From an uncultured bacterium (GTDB taxonomy: Bacteria; Krumholzibacteriota; Krumholzibacteriia; LZORAL124-64-63): a stretch of 64,000 nucleotides of DNA. Every line of letters begins with the position of its first letter. Within the stretch, counting starts at the first letter, position 1. The notes below the pieces were generated by a model that saw only the letters and a program-made list of their open reading frames with translations, did no database searches and had not been told where the DNA came from. A program made the translations under genes and the position numbers. Positions 38,114-48,175 of the stretch are shown here, in pieces. The DNA is taken from contig CAIWHK010000008.1 of NCBI GenBank assembly GCA_903912525.1, positions 1 to 64,000 on the forward strand, written 5' to 3'.

Positions 38114-39877
38114 CTATTTCCCCGCCTGCCACCCCTCCGGATGCCGGTTGTGCCAAGGCGTCGCCTGCTCGAACGCCCGGGCCGCCGCCAGCACCGTGGC
38201 CTCGTCGTTCAGCCGGCCGATGAAGCCGATCGAGGCCAGCGGGTTCTCCTTGCCCTCGCCGCTGGGCACGCACACCTGCGGGTGGCCCGTCAGGTTGGTG
38301 ATCAGCAGGCTGGGGCTGGTCAGCGAGGGCGTGACGATCACGTCGACCTGCTCGAACAGCTGGTTCATCAGCTGCACCAGCAGCGTGCGCTGGCGATTGG
38401 CCTGCACGTACTCGACGGCGGGGATGTACTGCGCGGCGCGGAAGATGTTCGGCCAGTCGCCGCGGCCCTGCCTGGTGAGCAGGTCGTCGCGGTTGCTCAG
38501 CGTCAGGTCCTGGAAGGCGGCGCCGGCCTCGGCGGTCAGGATGATGGCCAGCGCGTAGATGTCGACGCCCAGCTTGTCGAGCGGCAGCTCGACCGGCGTG
38601 AACACGGCGCCCTGCTCCGCGCACAGCTTCTCGACGACGGCCAGCGCTTGCGCGTCAGCCAGGCTGTCGCCGCGAGCTTCGACGAAGTCCTTCTTCAGGT
38701 ACCCGACGCGCAGCCCCTTCAGAGAGCGCCGCGTGTCGTAGGGGAACGGTGCGTTGGTAACGTTGGGGTCGCGTCCGTCGGGCCCGCGGATGGCGTCCAT
38801 CACGATGGCGCAGTCCTCGACCGTGCGCGCGATGGGGCCGACCTTGTCCATGCTCCAGCTGAGGGCCATGGCGCCGTCGCGGCTGATGCGGCCGTAGGTG
38901 GGGCGCAGGCCGGTGACGCCGCAGCGCGAGCTGGGCGAGACGATGGAGCCCCACGTCTCGGTGCCGATGGCGAACGGCACCAGGCCGGCTGACACGGCGC
39001 TCGCCGAACCGGCCGACGATCCGCTCGATCCCTTCTCCAGGTTCCACGGGTTGCGCGTCTGGGCGCCGTCGATCCACACATCGTCCATCGCGAGCGCGCC
39101 CAGCGAGAACTTGGCGACGATGACGGCGCCGGCCTTGTCCAGCTTGCTCACCACGGTGGCGTCCTGGGCGATGACCTGGTCGCGGTACGGCTCGGCGCCC
39201 CAGGTGGTGGGCGCGCCGGCCAGCGCGAAGAGGTCCTTCACGCCGCAGGGGATGCCGTGCAGCGGGCCGAGGTCCTTGCCGCGCGCGAGCATCGCGTCCA
39301 GCTCGCGGGCGCGGGCCAGCGCGCGCTCGGGCAGCAGCGTGATGACGCAGTGCAGCTGGGGGTCGTATTTCGTCAGCCGGTCGAGCGACCACTGCGTCAG
39401 CTCAACGCAGGAGATCTTCTTGTCGTGGATGAGGCGGCTGAGCGTGGCGATGTCGGCAAACGCGAGGTCATCGAGGTTCGCGGGCCGCTGCTGCGGGCCG
39501 GCCTTGGCGAAGCGCGCGGGGGCGGCCGGGAGATTTCCGGCCTTGTCCTGCTGCCCGACGTTACTCGTCCACGGGTCGAAGCGCAGGGCCGGCGGCACGC
39601 TGTTGGGCAGCTGCTTGGCGTGCAGCGCCAGGTAGGCGCTGCGCTGGTCGAGCAGGTCGGGCAGCATCAGGCCGATCTCGGCGCCGGTCAGGTCCAGGCC
39701 GCTGAGGAGGTTGGCGGCGCGGACGGCGGACTCGGTGATGGGTGGGGCGGCCGGGGCCGGGGCAGCGGGCGCATCCTCGGCGAGGGCGGGAAGTGCGCCG
39801 ACGAGCAGCAGAAGCACAAGGGCGCTGGCAAAGGGGGCGCTGGCAAGTTTGGCGCTGGCAAGGCGTGTGCGGGACAT
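38114..39877 (-). CDS. Secreted amidase-signature family protein
   Basis: LHGIPCGVKDLFALAGAPTTWG...NPWNLEKGSSGSSAGSASAVSAGLVPFAIGTETWGSI. Confidence 0.92.
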   Translation of the reverse strand: MSRTRLASAKLASAPFASALVLLLLVGALPALAEDAPAAPAPAAPPITESAVRAANLLSGLDLTGAEIGLMLPDLLDQRSAYLALHAKQLPNSVPPALRFDPWTSNVGQQDKAGNLPAAPARFAKAGPQQRPANLDDLAFADIATLSRLIHDKKISCVELTQWSLDRLTKYDPQLHCVITLLPERALARARELDAMLARGKDLGPLHGIPCGVKDLFALAGAPTTWGAEPYRDQVIAQDATVVSKLDKAGAVIVAKFSLGALAMDDVWIDGAQTRNPWNLEKGSSGSSAGSASAVSAGLVPFAIGTETWGSIVSPSSRCGVTGLRPTYGRISRDGAMALSWSMDKVGPIARTVEDCAIVMDAIRGPDGRDPNVTNAPFPYDTRRSLKGLRVGYLKKDFVEARGDSLADAQALAVVEKLCAEQGAVFTPVELPLDKLGVDIYALAIILTAEAGAAFQDLTLSNRDDLLTRQGRGDWPNIFRAAQYIPAVEYVQANRQRTLLVQLMNQLFEQVDVIVTPSLTSPSLLITNLTGHPQVCVPSGEGKENPLASIGFIGRLNDEATVLAAARAFEQATPWHNRHPEGWQAGK

Positions 39878-39986
39878 GCGGCGGACCTCCGGAAAGCGGG
39901 TTCGCGGCCCAGTGTCGGGCACCGCGCGGGGTGACGTCAACCGCGACTGCGATTATCCTGCGGGCTCACGCAAAGGAGCCCCCGGA

Positions 39987-40790
39987 ATGTCGATCGACGC
40001 CTACCTCGAACGCCTTGGCCACCGCGGTCCGGTCGAGCCAACCGCCGCCACGCTGCGCGCCCTGCACGCGGCCCACCAGCAGGTCGTCCCGTTCGAGAAT
40101 CTGGACGTCGCGCTGGGGCGCCCCGTGTCGCTGGCGACCGCCGACCTGCTCGACAAGGTTGTCGCGCGCCGTCGCGGGGGCTTTTGCTACGAGCTGAACG
40201 GGCTGTTCGCGTGGCTGCTGGGCGAGCTCGGATTCACGGTCGACCTGCTGTCGGCGCGCGTGCGGGGCGAGCGCGGTCTGGGGCCCGCGTTCGACCACAT
40301 GGCGCTGGCCGTCACGGTCGAGGGCCGGGTGCTGCTGGCCGATGTCGGCTTCGGCGACAGCTTCCGGGAGCCGCTGCCGCTGGCGCCCGGCATCGCCGTC
40401 GCGCAGGGCACGTGGCGCTACAGCCTGTCGCCCGCGCCCGGCGGCGACGAACTGGTGCTGGCGCGCGAGCGCGACGGACAGCCCGCCGAGGCGCAGTACC
40501 ACGTGTCGGCGGCGCCGCGCCGGCTGGACGAATACCTGGGAATGTGCGACTTCCACCAGCAGTCGCCGCTGTCGCCGTTCACGCAGCGCGTCATCTGCTC
40601 GCGCGCGACGGCGGACGGGCGGGTGACGCTGGCAGGGCGGCGGCTGATCGAGACGGCGGGAACGCAGAAGCAGGAAGGGCTGCTCGCCGACGCCGAAGAA
40701 CTCGGCCGCGTCCTGGCCGGGCGATTCGGCGTCACGTTGGCGACGCCGGACATCGCCCGGCTGTGGGAACGGATCGCACCCGGCGCGTGA
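39987..40790 (+). CDS. Arylamine N-acetyltransferase
   Basis: VPFENLDVALGRPVSL...RRGGFCYELNGLFAWLL (catalytic Cys). Confidence 0.93.
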   Translation: MSIDAYLERLGHRGPVEPTAATLRALHAAHQQVVPFENLDVALGRPVSLATADLLDKVVARRRGGFCYELNGLFAWLLGELGFTVDLLSARVRGERGLGPAFDHMALAVTVEGRVLLADVGFGDSFREPLPLAPGIAVAQGTWRYSLSPAPGGDELVLARERDGQPAEAQYHVSAAPRRLDEYLGMCDFHQQSPLSPFTQRVICSRATADGRVTLAGRRLIETAGTQKQEGLLADAEELGRVLAGRFGVTLATPDIARLWERIAPGA

Positions 40791-40795
40791 GGCGC

Positions 40796-43399
40796 CTACC
40801 GCACCAGCATCATCTTGCGCGCCTGCGCCACGCCGTCGATTTCCAGCCGGTACACATACAGCCCGCTCGCCAGTCCCTTGCCGTCGAAGCGCACGGTGTG
40901 GTCGCCCGCCGCCATGTCACCTTCGACCAGCGTGGCGACCGCGCGGCCGCGCGCATCGTAGACGCGCAGCACCGTGTGGGCGTCGCGGTCGAGGCGGAAG
41001 GCGATCTCGGTCTGCGGGTTGAACGGGTTGGGCGCGTTCTGCGCCAGGGCTCCGGCGGCCGACGGCAGCGGGTTCGGGCCCACGCCCGAGGTCGACGAGC
41101 GCGTGTGGTGCGCGAAGTTGTACGACGTCACGCAGGTGTTCGTGGTGCCCGCGCCGCAGAGGTACAGGTCATCACCGTCGAGCATGACCATGTTCGAGCT
41201 CACCGAGGCATTGCCGGCGAAGGTGGACCAGTTGGCGCCGTCCCAGGTGGCCAGGCCGCCGACCGACAGGCCGCCGGCGGTCGCGAAGGCGCCGCTCACG
41301 TAGAGGAGCCCGTCGCGCATGTCCAGACCGAAGACGGAGTTGTCGATGCCGCTGCCCAGGGCCGACCACGTCGTCCCGTCCCACTGGGCCAGGGACCGGA
41401 TGGCCTGGCCGCCGGCTGCGGTGAAGTGGCCGCCCACGTACAACAGCAGTCCTGCGGCGCCGTCGTTGGCGACATAGATCTCCTCGCCGGTCGCGGGCCA
41501 GCCCGTGCCGGTCGCCGTGAGGCCGCTGCCCAGCGACGACCACGTCGTGCCGTCCCACTTCGCAATGCCGGTGGCCGGCACGCCGCCGGCGGTCGTGAAC
41601 TGCCCGCCCGCGTAGACGTCATAGCCGCCCGCGCCGTTGTCGGCGAAGGCGATCGACTCGACCCAGGCGTTGCAGCCGGCGCCGAGCGCCGACCAGGTCG
41701 CGCCGTCCCACTTCGCGATGCGGTTGGCGGCGATGCCGCCGACGGTCGTGAAATTGCCCCCGATATAGAGGTCGTACCCGCCGGCGCCGTTCGGGCACAA
41801 CCGCACGATCTCCACCTTGGCGTTCGTGCCGGTGCCCAGGCGTGTCCACTGGGTGCCGTCCCAGTGCGCGACGTTGTAGGCGTTGTAGATGCCTGCGATG
41901 GTGAACACCCCGCCTACGTAGAGGTCGGTGCCGTTGGTCGCGACCGTGCGCACCTCGCCATTGACGCCCGTGCCCAGGGTCTTCCAGGTGCCGGCATCCA
42001 CGTCCCAGGCGGCGACGTACTTGGCCGCTGTCGAGCCTGCCTGCAGGAACAGGCCGCCCGCATAGATGACTTTGCCGCCCTCGGCGTCGATACCGACGCC
42101 CACCTCCCAGACGGTGCTGTCCGGCGCCTGGCCTTCGCCGAGCGCGTGCCACGTCGTTCCGTCATAGCGGGCGATGTTCTTCACCGGCGTGGTGTCGGCG
42201 GTGCGGAACACCCCGCCGACGAACAGGTTGCCGCCGCCCAGGCCGTCCGGCATCACGGCCATCGCGTCGATGCTGGGTGCGCCGGTGCCCGTCATGCTTT
42301 CGCCGACCGCCGACCACGCCGTGCCGTTCCAGCGGGCGAGTTTCGGGGAGTAGATGCCGCCGGCGTAATCGAAGCTGCCGCCCACGTAGAGTTCGCCGTT
42401 CAGGACGGCGAACGCGCGAGCGGCATAGTCGCTCAGGCCGCTCCCCATGGCGAACCAGTTGGTGCCGTCCCAGCGCGCGATGCGTTTGGCGTTGACGCCA
42501 CCGGCCGAAGTGAAGCTGCCCGAGGCGTACAGGTTGCCGTCCGCCGCGAAAAGCGCCGTGACGACGTTGTTCACGCCGGCGCCCAGCGGATTCCAGGCGG
42601 TGCCGTCCCAGCGCGCGATGCGGTTGAGCGCCGTGGCGCCCGATGCCGTGAAGCTGCCGGCGGCATAGAGACCGCCGGCGTCGGCCGCCAGCGCGTAGAC
42701 GGAATTGTTGAGGCCGTCACCCAGCGGACTCCACGCCGTGCCGTCCCACCGCGCGATTCGGTTGGCGGTCACGCCGCCGGCGGCGGTGAAGGAGCCCGCG
42801 GCGTACAGGTCACCGTTCCACATGGCCAGGGCCATGATGGTGGCGCCGGTGAAGCCCGTGCCCAGTGCCGACCAGTTCGTGCCGTCCCAGCGCGCGATGC
42901 GGTTGGCGGCCACCCCGCCGGCGACGGTGAAGAAGCCCGCCGCGTACAGGTCGGTGCCGTCGACGGCGAAGTCGTCGACCTGGCCGTTGACGCCTGTCCC
43001 GACGTCGAACCAGTTCGTGCCGTCCCAGCGAGCCAGGCGGTAGTGCCCCGTGCCGGCGATGCCGAACGTGCCGCAGGCGTACACGTCGCTGCCGATGACC
43101 GCGAGTCCCGTCACCTGCGCGTCGGTACCGCGCAGCGTGAAGCGGTCGTCCCAACCGTCGCCGCATCCGGCCTTGTCGGCGCCCGCGGCCGTTACGAATC
43201 GGGGCGCGCCGTCCTTCCCGGTCTCGAGGCTCCAGCCGCGCGCGTCGAAACTTCCGCGGGCGTCCGGCAGCAGCGTCCCGTCCGGGGCCAGCGCAGACTC
43301 GAGCGTGGAAGTGGCCGGCTGTTCGACCGCGAAGGTCATGGCTGCGTTCAACACGAGGAGGCAGGCAAGGAGGGCCAAGGCGCGCAGGCTTGGGCGCAT
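40796..43399 (-). CDS. Secreted beta-propeller-type repeat protein with FlgD-Ig/T9SS-type C-terminal domain
   Basis: About 13 units of A(R/K)WDGTxWxxLGxG; C-term ALAQNAPNPFNPQTEIAFRLDRDAHTVLRVYDARGRAVATLVEGDMAAGDHTVRFDGKGLASGLYVYRL. Confidence 0.88.
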   Translation of the reverse strand: MRPSLRALALLACLLVLNAAMTFAVEQPATSTLESALAPDGTLLPDARGSFDARGWSLETGKDGAPRFVTAAGADKAGCGDGWDDRFTLRGTDAQVTGLAVIGSDVYACGTFGIAGTGHYRLARWDGTNWFDVGTGVNGQVDDFAVDGTDLYAAGFFTVAGGVAANRIARWDGTNWSALGTGFTGATIMALAMWNGDLYAAGSFTAAGGVTANRIARWDGTAWSPLGDGLNNSVYALAADAGGLYAAGSFTASGATALNRIARWDGTAWNPLGAGVNNVVTALFAADGNLYASGSFTSAGGVNAKRIARWDGTNWFAMGSGLSDYAARAFAVLNGELYVGGSFDYAGGIYSPKLARWNGTAWSAVGESMTGTGAPSIDAMAVMPDGLGGGNLFVGGVFRTADTTPVKNIARYDGTTWHALGEGQAPDSTVWEVGVGIDAEGGKVIYAGGLFLQAGSTAAKYVAAWDVDAGTWKTLGTGVNGEVRTVATNGTDLYVGGVFTIAGIYNAYNVAHWDGTQWTRLGTGTNAKVEIVRLCPNGAGGYDLYIGGNFTTVGGIAANRIAKWDGATWSALGAGCNAWVESIAFADNGAGGYDVYAGGQFTTAGGVPATGIAKWDGTTWSSLGSGLTATGTGWPATGEEIYVANDGAAGLLLYVGGHFTAAGGQAIRSLAQWDGTTWSALGSGIDNSVFGLDMRDGLLYVSGAFATAGGLSVGGLATWDGANWSTFAGNASVSSNMVMLDGDDLYLCGAGTTNTCVTSYNFAHHTRSSTSGVGPNPLPSAAGALAQNAPNPFNPQTEIAFRLDRDAHTVLRVYDARGRAVATLVEGDMAAGDHTVRFDGKGLASGLYVYRLEIDGVAQARKMMLVR

Positions 43400-43556
43400 A
43401 TGTCGTTCTCCGGTAATGAGTTGGACATTAAAAAATGACACGCGGCCACAAAAGCCCCGCAACCCCATATGAGATTACCTTATCGATGACCGTTGGGGCA
43501 AGTGTATTTTTGGCACTTTGTGATATTTTTGGGAGTTCCTTGTCCCTGGCCGGGGT

Positions 43557-43574
43557 ACTTGCGCCGGCGCAAGT
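43557..43574. repeat. Palindrome copy 9: ACTTGCGCCGGCGCAAGT
   Basis: Perfect 18-bp palindrome, 3' of the ATP-grasp gene. Confidence 0.95.
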
Positions 43575-43593
43575 CGCGGAGCCGGCGAACCGG

Positions 43594-44868
43594 TCAGGCC
43601 TGCCCCGGCACCCCGGTCCGCCACTGCCCGTCCAGCTTGAACCGCACCCGCGCGTACCCCTCGTCGATGAGCGCCTGCACGCTCGCGCGATCCGGCCCCG
43701 TCAGCACCATCACCCCGGCGCGCTCGCCGTGGCTGCGGATGACAGGAATGGCGTCGCCGGGCCCGTAGGAGAGCTCGAGCTTCACGACGCCGGGCTTGGC
43801 GCGGAAGTCGGGCGGCACGTCGACGGCCTCGAGGTGGCCGGCGGGTGGGAAGAAGTAACGGTTGGCGACGGTGACCTCGCGCACCGGTTGCAACGCGACC
43901 CAGTCGGGCTCGCGGCCCATGGCGATGTCGATCACCGCGCGCACATAGTTGACGCCGGTGCCCAAAGGAACGAGCCCGGCGCTGAAGTCGCCGCCGGACA
44001 ACCGCGCGGCCATCTCGATCATCAACGGGCCGCGGCGCGGGCACACCACGACGTCGCCCTTGCCGACGCCGCTGTCGATGCCCAGGGCGCGGGCGGCGGA
44101 CTCGACCAGCGACTCGACATCCGTGCGCGTTGACGTGGAGGAAAAACGCGACGGCAACCAGCCGCCGTTCTCCATGATCTGCGGGTGGAACGACTCCATG
44201 CCCTCGTAGAGGCGGTCGGCGAAGCCCGGCGTGACGGCGCGGCCGCGCCAGACGATGGTCTCGGTGGAGATCTGAGGGCCGTCGATGAATTCCTCGAGCA
44301 GCAGTGCGCCGCTGCGGCCCTGGCCGCGGGCGTGCTCGACGGCGTCGTCGACCTGGTCGTCGCGCGCGAGCACGCGCACGCCGCGCGAGCCCGCGCGGTC
44401 GGTCGGCTTGATGACGACCTGGCGGCAGTTCCAGTCCTGCCAGAGGCGGCGTACGTCGGCGGTGTCCCTGACGGATGCGTAGCGCGGCACCGCCACGCCC
44501 TGCGAAGCGAAGCAATCCTTCATCGCCAGCTTGTCGGTGGCCAGGCGGCCGGTCTCGGCCGTGGGCCCATTCCAGCCGTAGCGCGCGGCAATGGCGGCCA
44601 CCAGGTGCGGCACGTCGCTGCCCATGGTGGCGACGCCCTGCAGGGCCTCGCCGGCCTCGCGCTGCTTGTCGATCCAGGCGAAGACGGCGGCGAGGTCGGA
44701 AAAATCGATTGCGGCCGCAAGGTTCGCGGCGCCGAGGCCTGGCGCGCGCGCGTTGCCGTCCAGGCACGCGGTGCGCAGGCCCATCTCGCGGGCGGTCTTC
44801 AGCATGAACAGCTGGTCGGTGCTGCCGCCGAGGACGAGCAGGCTGGGCGTGGGCGCCGGCGCGTTCAT
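43594..44868 (-). CDS. ATP-grasp domain ligase-like protein
   Basis: CRQVVIKPTDRAGSRGVRVLARDDQVDDAVEHA...LLLEEFIDGPQISTETIV...MIEMAARLSGGDF. Confidence 0.85.
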   Translation of the reverse strand: MNAPAPTPSLLVLGGSTDQLFMLKTAREMGLRTACLDGNARAPGLGAANLAAAIDFSDLAAVFAWIDKQREAGEALQGVATMGSDVPHLVAAIAARYGWNGPTAETGRLATDKLAMKDCFASQGVAVPRYASVRDTADVRRLWQDWNCRQVVIKPTDRAGSRGVRVLARDDQVDDAVEHARGQGRSGALLLEEFIDGPQISTETIVWRGRAVTPGFADRLYEGMESFHPQIMENGGWLPSRFSSTSTRTDVESLVESAARALGIDSGVGKGDVVVCPRRGPLMIEMAARLSGGDFSAGLVPLGTGVNYVRAVIDIAMGREPDWVALQPVREVTVANRYFFPPAGHLEAVDVPPDFRAKPGVVKLELSYGPGDAIPVIRSHGERAGVMVLTGPDRASVQALIDEGYARVRFKLDGQWRTGVPGQA

Positions 44869-45542
44869 GACAGCTGCGCGGCCAGCGCGGCGGCCGCCGG
44901 GTTGAGGGCGAACGCGAGCATCGTGTCGCCGACATGGTAGACGTCGCGCTCGCGGCCCACGCCATCGAGGTGCTCGCCCACGTCGGGGTGCAGCGGGTTG
45001 GCGTCGTCGTGCCAGACGACCGCGCCGGGGCGCGCCGGGTCCAGCAGCGCGAACGCATTGCGTGTGTCCGAGGCCACGGTGCGCGCGTCGTGGCCGCCGT
45101 CGACGTAGACCAGGTTCATCGTGCCGTTCATCGGCGTGAAGTCGTAGCGCGTCGAGTCGCCCGTCAGTTTTGTCACGCGCGTGGACCAGGGCTCGACGGC
45201 GAACGCGGGCTCGGCCTGCGCGTCGCGCGGCAGTTGGGCGATGGCGCGGTCGCGCTCGTCCATTTCGGCGGTCGTCAGGTCGTCGTCGCCCAGGTCCAGC
45301 GTCCACACGTGGCCACCGTGCGGCAGGTTCGCCGCGATGTTCAGCGTCTGGATGCCGTACAGCGTGCCGATCTCCAGCACGTGCCGTACGTCGAGCGCCT
45401 TGCACAGGGCGACCAGGATGGCGGTCTCGAGCAGCTTGGGCGTGCGGTCGGTCGGCAACACGAACGAGACGAGGCGCTCGGCCGCGGTCGGCGTGCGGTG
45501 CAGCATGAAGACCTGGTGGGGGCGAATGGTGATCCGGCTCAC
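44865..45542 (-). CDS. SAM-dependent methyltransferase, class I
   Basis: VRHVLEIGTLYGIQTLNIAANLPHGGHVWTLDLG...MNLVYVDGGHD. Confidence 0.8.
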   Translation of the reverse strand: MSRITIRPHQVFMLHRTPTAAERLVSFVLPTDRTPKLLETAILVALCKALDVRHVLEIGTLYGIQTLNIAANLPHGGHVWTLDLGDDDLTTAEMDERDRAIAQLPRDAQAEPAFAVEPWSTRVTKLTGDSTRYDFTPMNGTMNLVYVDGGHDARTVASDTRNAFALLDPARPGAVVWHDDANPLHPDVGEHLDGVGRERDVYHVGDTMLAFALNPAAAALAAQLS

Positions 45543-46285
45543 GGAAGCACCGCCCCGCCGGCCACGCTCAGCACCTGTCCCGTCATGTAGTTCTGCTCGT
45601 CCGAAGCCAGGAAGACGCAGGCGCTGGCCACGTCATCCAACTGGCCGGGGCGCTTGAGCAGCGTGAGCGCGACGACGTTCTGGCCGCCGGGGCCGCGCAG
45701 TTCGTCGCGCGTCAGGTCGGTCTCGATGATGCCGGGCGCCACGGCGTTGACCAGGATGCCGTGCGGCGCGCCGTAGCGCGCGACCGCGGCCGTCAGCGAG
45801 ATGAGCCCCGCCTTGCTGACCGCGTAGTGCACCGTCTTGGGCCCGTGGTACTGGCCGGCCACCGAAGAGATGTTGATGATGCGCCCGCCGCGCTCCTTCA
45901 GGTGCGTGAACGCCTCCTGGCAGCAGATGAACGGGCCCTTGAGGTTGGTGCCGAGGATGTCGTCCCAGTCCTGGTCGGTGATCTCCTCGAAGAGGCACAC
46001 GCGATTGATGCCGGCGTTGTTGACCAGGATGTCCAGGCGTCCGAAGTGGGCGACGGTCTTCGCGAACATCCCGCGGATTTCGGCGCGCTGCGTGACGTCG
46101 GCGCCCGCGAGCAGGGCGCGGCGGCCGAGCGCCTCGATGGCGGCGGCGGTGTCGCGAGCGGCGCCCTCGTCCTGCCGGTAGTTGACGACGACGTCGGCGC
46201 CCTCGGCGGCGTACCTGAGCGCGATGGCGCGGCCGATGCCCCGCCCGCCCCCGGTGATGACCGCAACCTTGCCTTCCAGACGCAT
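45539..46285 (-). CDS. Short-chain dehydrogenase/reductase (FabG-like)
   Basis: KVAVITGGGRGIGRAIALRYAAEGADVVVNYR, LVNNAGI, YAVSKAGL. Confidence 0.92.
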   Translation of the reverse strand: MRLEGKVAVITGGGRGIGRAIALRYAAEGADVVVNYRQDEGAARDTAAAIEALGRRALLAGADVTQRAEIRGMFAKTVAHFGRLDILVNNAGINRVCLFEEITDQDWDDILGTNLKGPFICCQEAFTHLKERGGRIINISSVAGQYHGPKTVHYAVSKAGLISLTAAVARYGAPHGILVNAVAPGIIETDLTRDELRGPGGQNVVALTLLKRPGQLDDVASACVFLASDEQNYMTGQVLSVAGGAVLP

Positions 46286-46433
46286 CTCCGCTCCTTACGT
46301 GTGCTCGCGACGTCCCCGGACGGGTCGGGTCGAGGCCACGCCCTGTCCGGATATCGGCCACCGACGGCGGCCAGGGGCCGGCGCCGGGGTTGATTCGGGT
46401 ATCATCTTGTCGTTATGCAGGATCCGGGCCGGT

Positions 46434-47675
46434 TCAGGCGCCGCCCGGGCGGGCCCGGAGCCCCTCGTTGGCGGCCAGGGTGGCGTACCGGGCGGCCTGC
46501 CGCCGTAACTCGGTGACGCGGGCCGTCAAACGGCGCCGGCGCGCCGGTTCGTCGTCCAGCAAGTGGTCGATGGCGTCGTCCAGCGCGTCGGCCGACAGGG
46601 CCTCGAGGGCCAACCGTTCGTGGCAGCCGGGGAGCAGGTCCAGGAAGCCGCGCATCTTCGGCAGGTAATCGATGCCGATCGGGGGCGTGCCGGCAATCGC
46701 GCTGAAGACCGCCCCGTGCAGGCGGCTGGCGATGGTGACCGAAGCCAGGCCGTAGAGCGCCACCAGGTCGAGCGGGTGGTGGCGGCCCTTGACGACCAGG
46801 CACTTCGTGCCGACGGGCGCCCGGGCGGCCAGGCGCCCGGCCAGTTCGCGGTCGTCGTCCTCGCGGTACGTCGACTGCGGGACGAAGAGGAAGGCGGCGC
46901 GATCGCGCCACCGGTTGAGCAGGCCGACGATGGCCTCCTCCTGGCGGTGTTGCGTCGCCTCGCCGAGCGCGCGCGTCAAGTCGCGCAGGCCGAGCGCGAT
47001 GAGCGGCATGTCGTCGGGGATCTCGAGGTTCTCGGCGCGCAATACCTGGCGCGCGCGGCCCGGCTCGGGCGGCGCCACGGCCAGGGTGGCATCCGGCAAA
47101 AGGTGGATTTCCCGGGGGCGCCGCAGCAATTCGCGGCACAGCGCGAACGAATCGCTGTCGCGCACGGTGACGACGGCGGCGTCGGCGATCAACTGGCGCG
47201 AGAGGTCGCGGCCCCACTCGGTGCGCAGCGGGCCCACGCTCATGCCATACAACATGACGGGCTTGCCGTGCAGGCGCGCGAGCGATCCGTACAGCGCCAT
47301 CAACGGGACGGGGCCGCGAAGCAGGCCGATGGTCTGGTCGAGCAATGCGTTGCCGGCGCCCAGGACCAGGAGATCGCACGCGGCGATCTCGGCCTGCACG
47401 CGCTCGAACGGTTCGGGATCGTCGTCGGGATTCAGGCCGCGGAACCAGCGACCGCGGGCGGCCTCGCCGCTCTCGTATTCCAGATTGGGCACCAGGGTGG
47501 CGCCCAGTAATCGCGCGTCCTCTTCATCGGGGTGACGCGACAGGGCGCGGAACTGGATGTCGCGGCCGGGCAGCGCCGTGCGCAGCCCTTCCATCAGCGC
47601 GATGAGCGGCAGGTCGTCGCCGGCATTGCGGATGCCGTAGGCGCCGGCGCACAAAATGGTCAGGGGCGCGGACAT
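46434..47675 (-). CDS. Polysaccharide pyruvyl transferase family protein
   Basis: LCAGAYGIRNAGDDLPLIALMEGLR; ASRLHGAVFSAIAGTPPIGIDYLPKM. Confidence 0.85.
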   Translation of the reverse strand: MSAPLTILCAGAYGIRNAGDDLPLIALMEGLRTALPGRDIQFRALSRHPDEEDARLLGATLVPNLEYESGEAARGRWFRGLNPDDDPEPFERVQAEIAACDLLVLGAGNALLDQTIGLLRGPVPLMALYGSLARLHGKPVMLYGMSVGPLRTEWGRDLSRQLIADAAVVTVRDSDSFALCRELLRRPREIHLLPDATLAVAPPEPGRARQVLRAENLEIPDDMPLIALGLRDLTRALGEATQHRQEEAIVGLLNRWRDRAAFLFVPQSTYREDDDRELAGRLAARAPVGTKCLVVKGRHHPLDLVALYGLASVTIASRLHGAVFSAIAGTPPIGIDYLPKMRGFLDLLPGCHERLALEALSADALDDAIDHLLDDEPARRRRLTARVTELRRQAARYATLAANEGLRARPGGA

Positions 47676-47904
47676 GGATCCCTCCAGCAGTCACGCCGTC
47701 TCCGTGACGGCAACGCGGAATCGTAGCACGGGGGGTGCCGCACGGCACCTCCCAAGGACGTCCGGGACTACGGGATTCAGGTCGGATTTAGTCCTATATT
47801 GGTCATAAATGTCCAGTTTTCCATTGACGACATTCCGATCGAATTAGTATGATCTTGTGCGCTTGAAATCAGGTCTCAATTTCTTTGTTCGCAAGGAGAT
47901 GGAC

Positions 47905-48174
47905 GTGTCGATGCCCGGACGGATCATCGGTCGCCTGCGCTGGCTCTGCGCGGGGGAAACGCTGGGCCAGGCCCCGCCGGAACCTCCCCGGGTTGGCCCG
48001 GTCCCGCCCGGGCTGGGTGAGTTCTTCCTGAAGCCCGGGCAATTGCCGCCGTCCGAAGCCCAATCCCTCCCCGCCCGCCCGTCGTTCCTGGGCTGGCTCC
48101 TGACCTCCGAAAAATTGCCGCGCACGGAGGCCCCCCCGGCCGCCGGCGCTCGTCCCCCCCGAGCGGAGTCCTGA
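47905..48174 (+). CDS. Small uncharacterised protein leading the cytochrome operon
   Basis: RBS-like GGAG 6 nt before GTG 47905; promoter-like TTGACG-N18-TATGAT at 47824-47853; stop 1 nt before next gene. Confidence 0.5.
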   Translation: MSMPGRIIGRLRWLCAGETLGQAPPEPPRVGPVPPGLGEFFLKPGQLPPSEAQSLPARPSFLGWLLTSEKLPRTEAPPAAGARPPRAES

Positions 48175-48175
48175 C

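Noticed and set aside
40184-43438. 1084-aa plus-strand ORF
   Set aside because: Antisense to the propeller repeats and overlapping the NAT gene; its repetitive protein is a by-product of the propeller repeat.
46524-46537. GGCGCCGGCGCGCC, similar to the palindrome centre
   Set aside because: Lacks the TTGCG/CGCAA arms and lies in pyruvyl-transferase coding sequence; ordinary GC-rich sequence.
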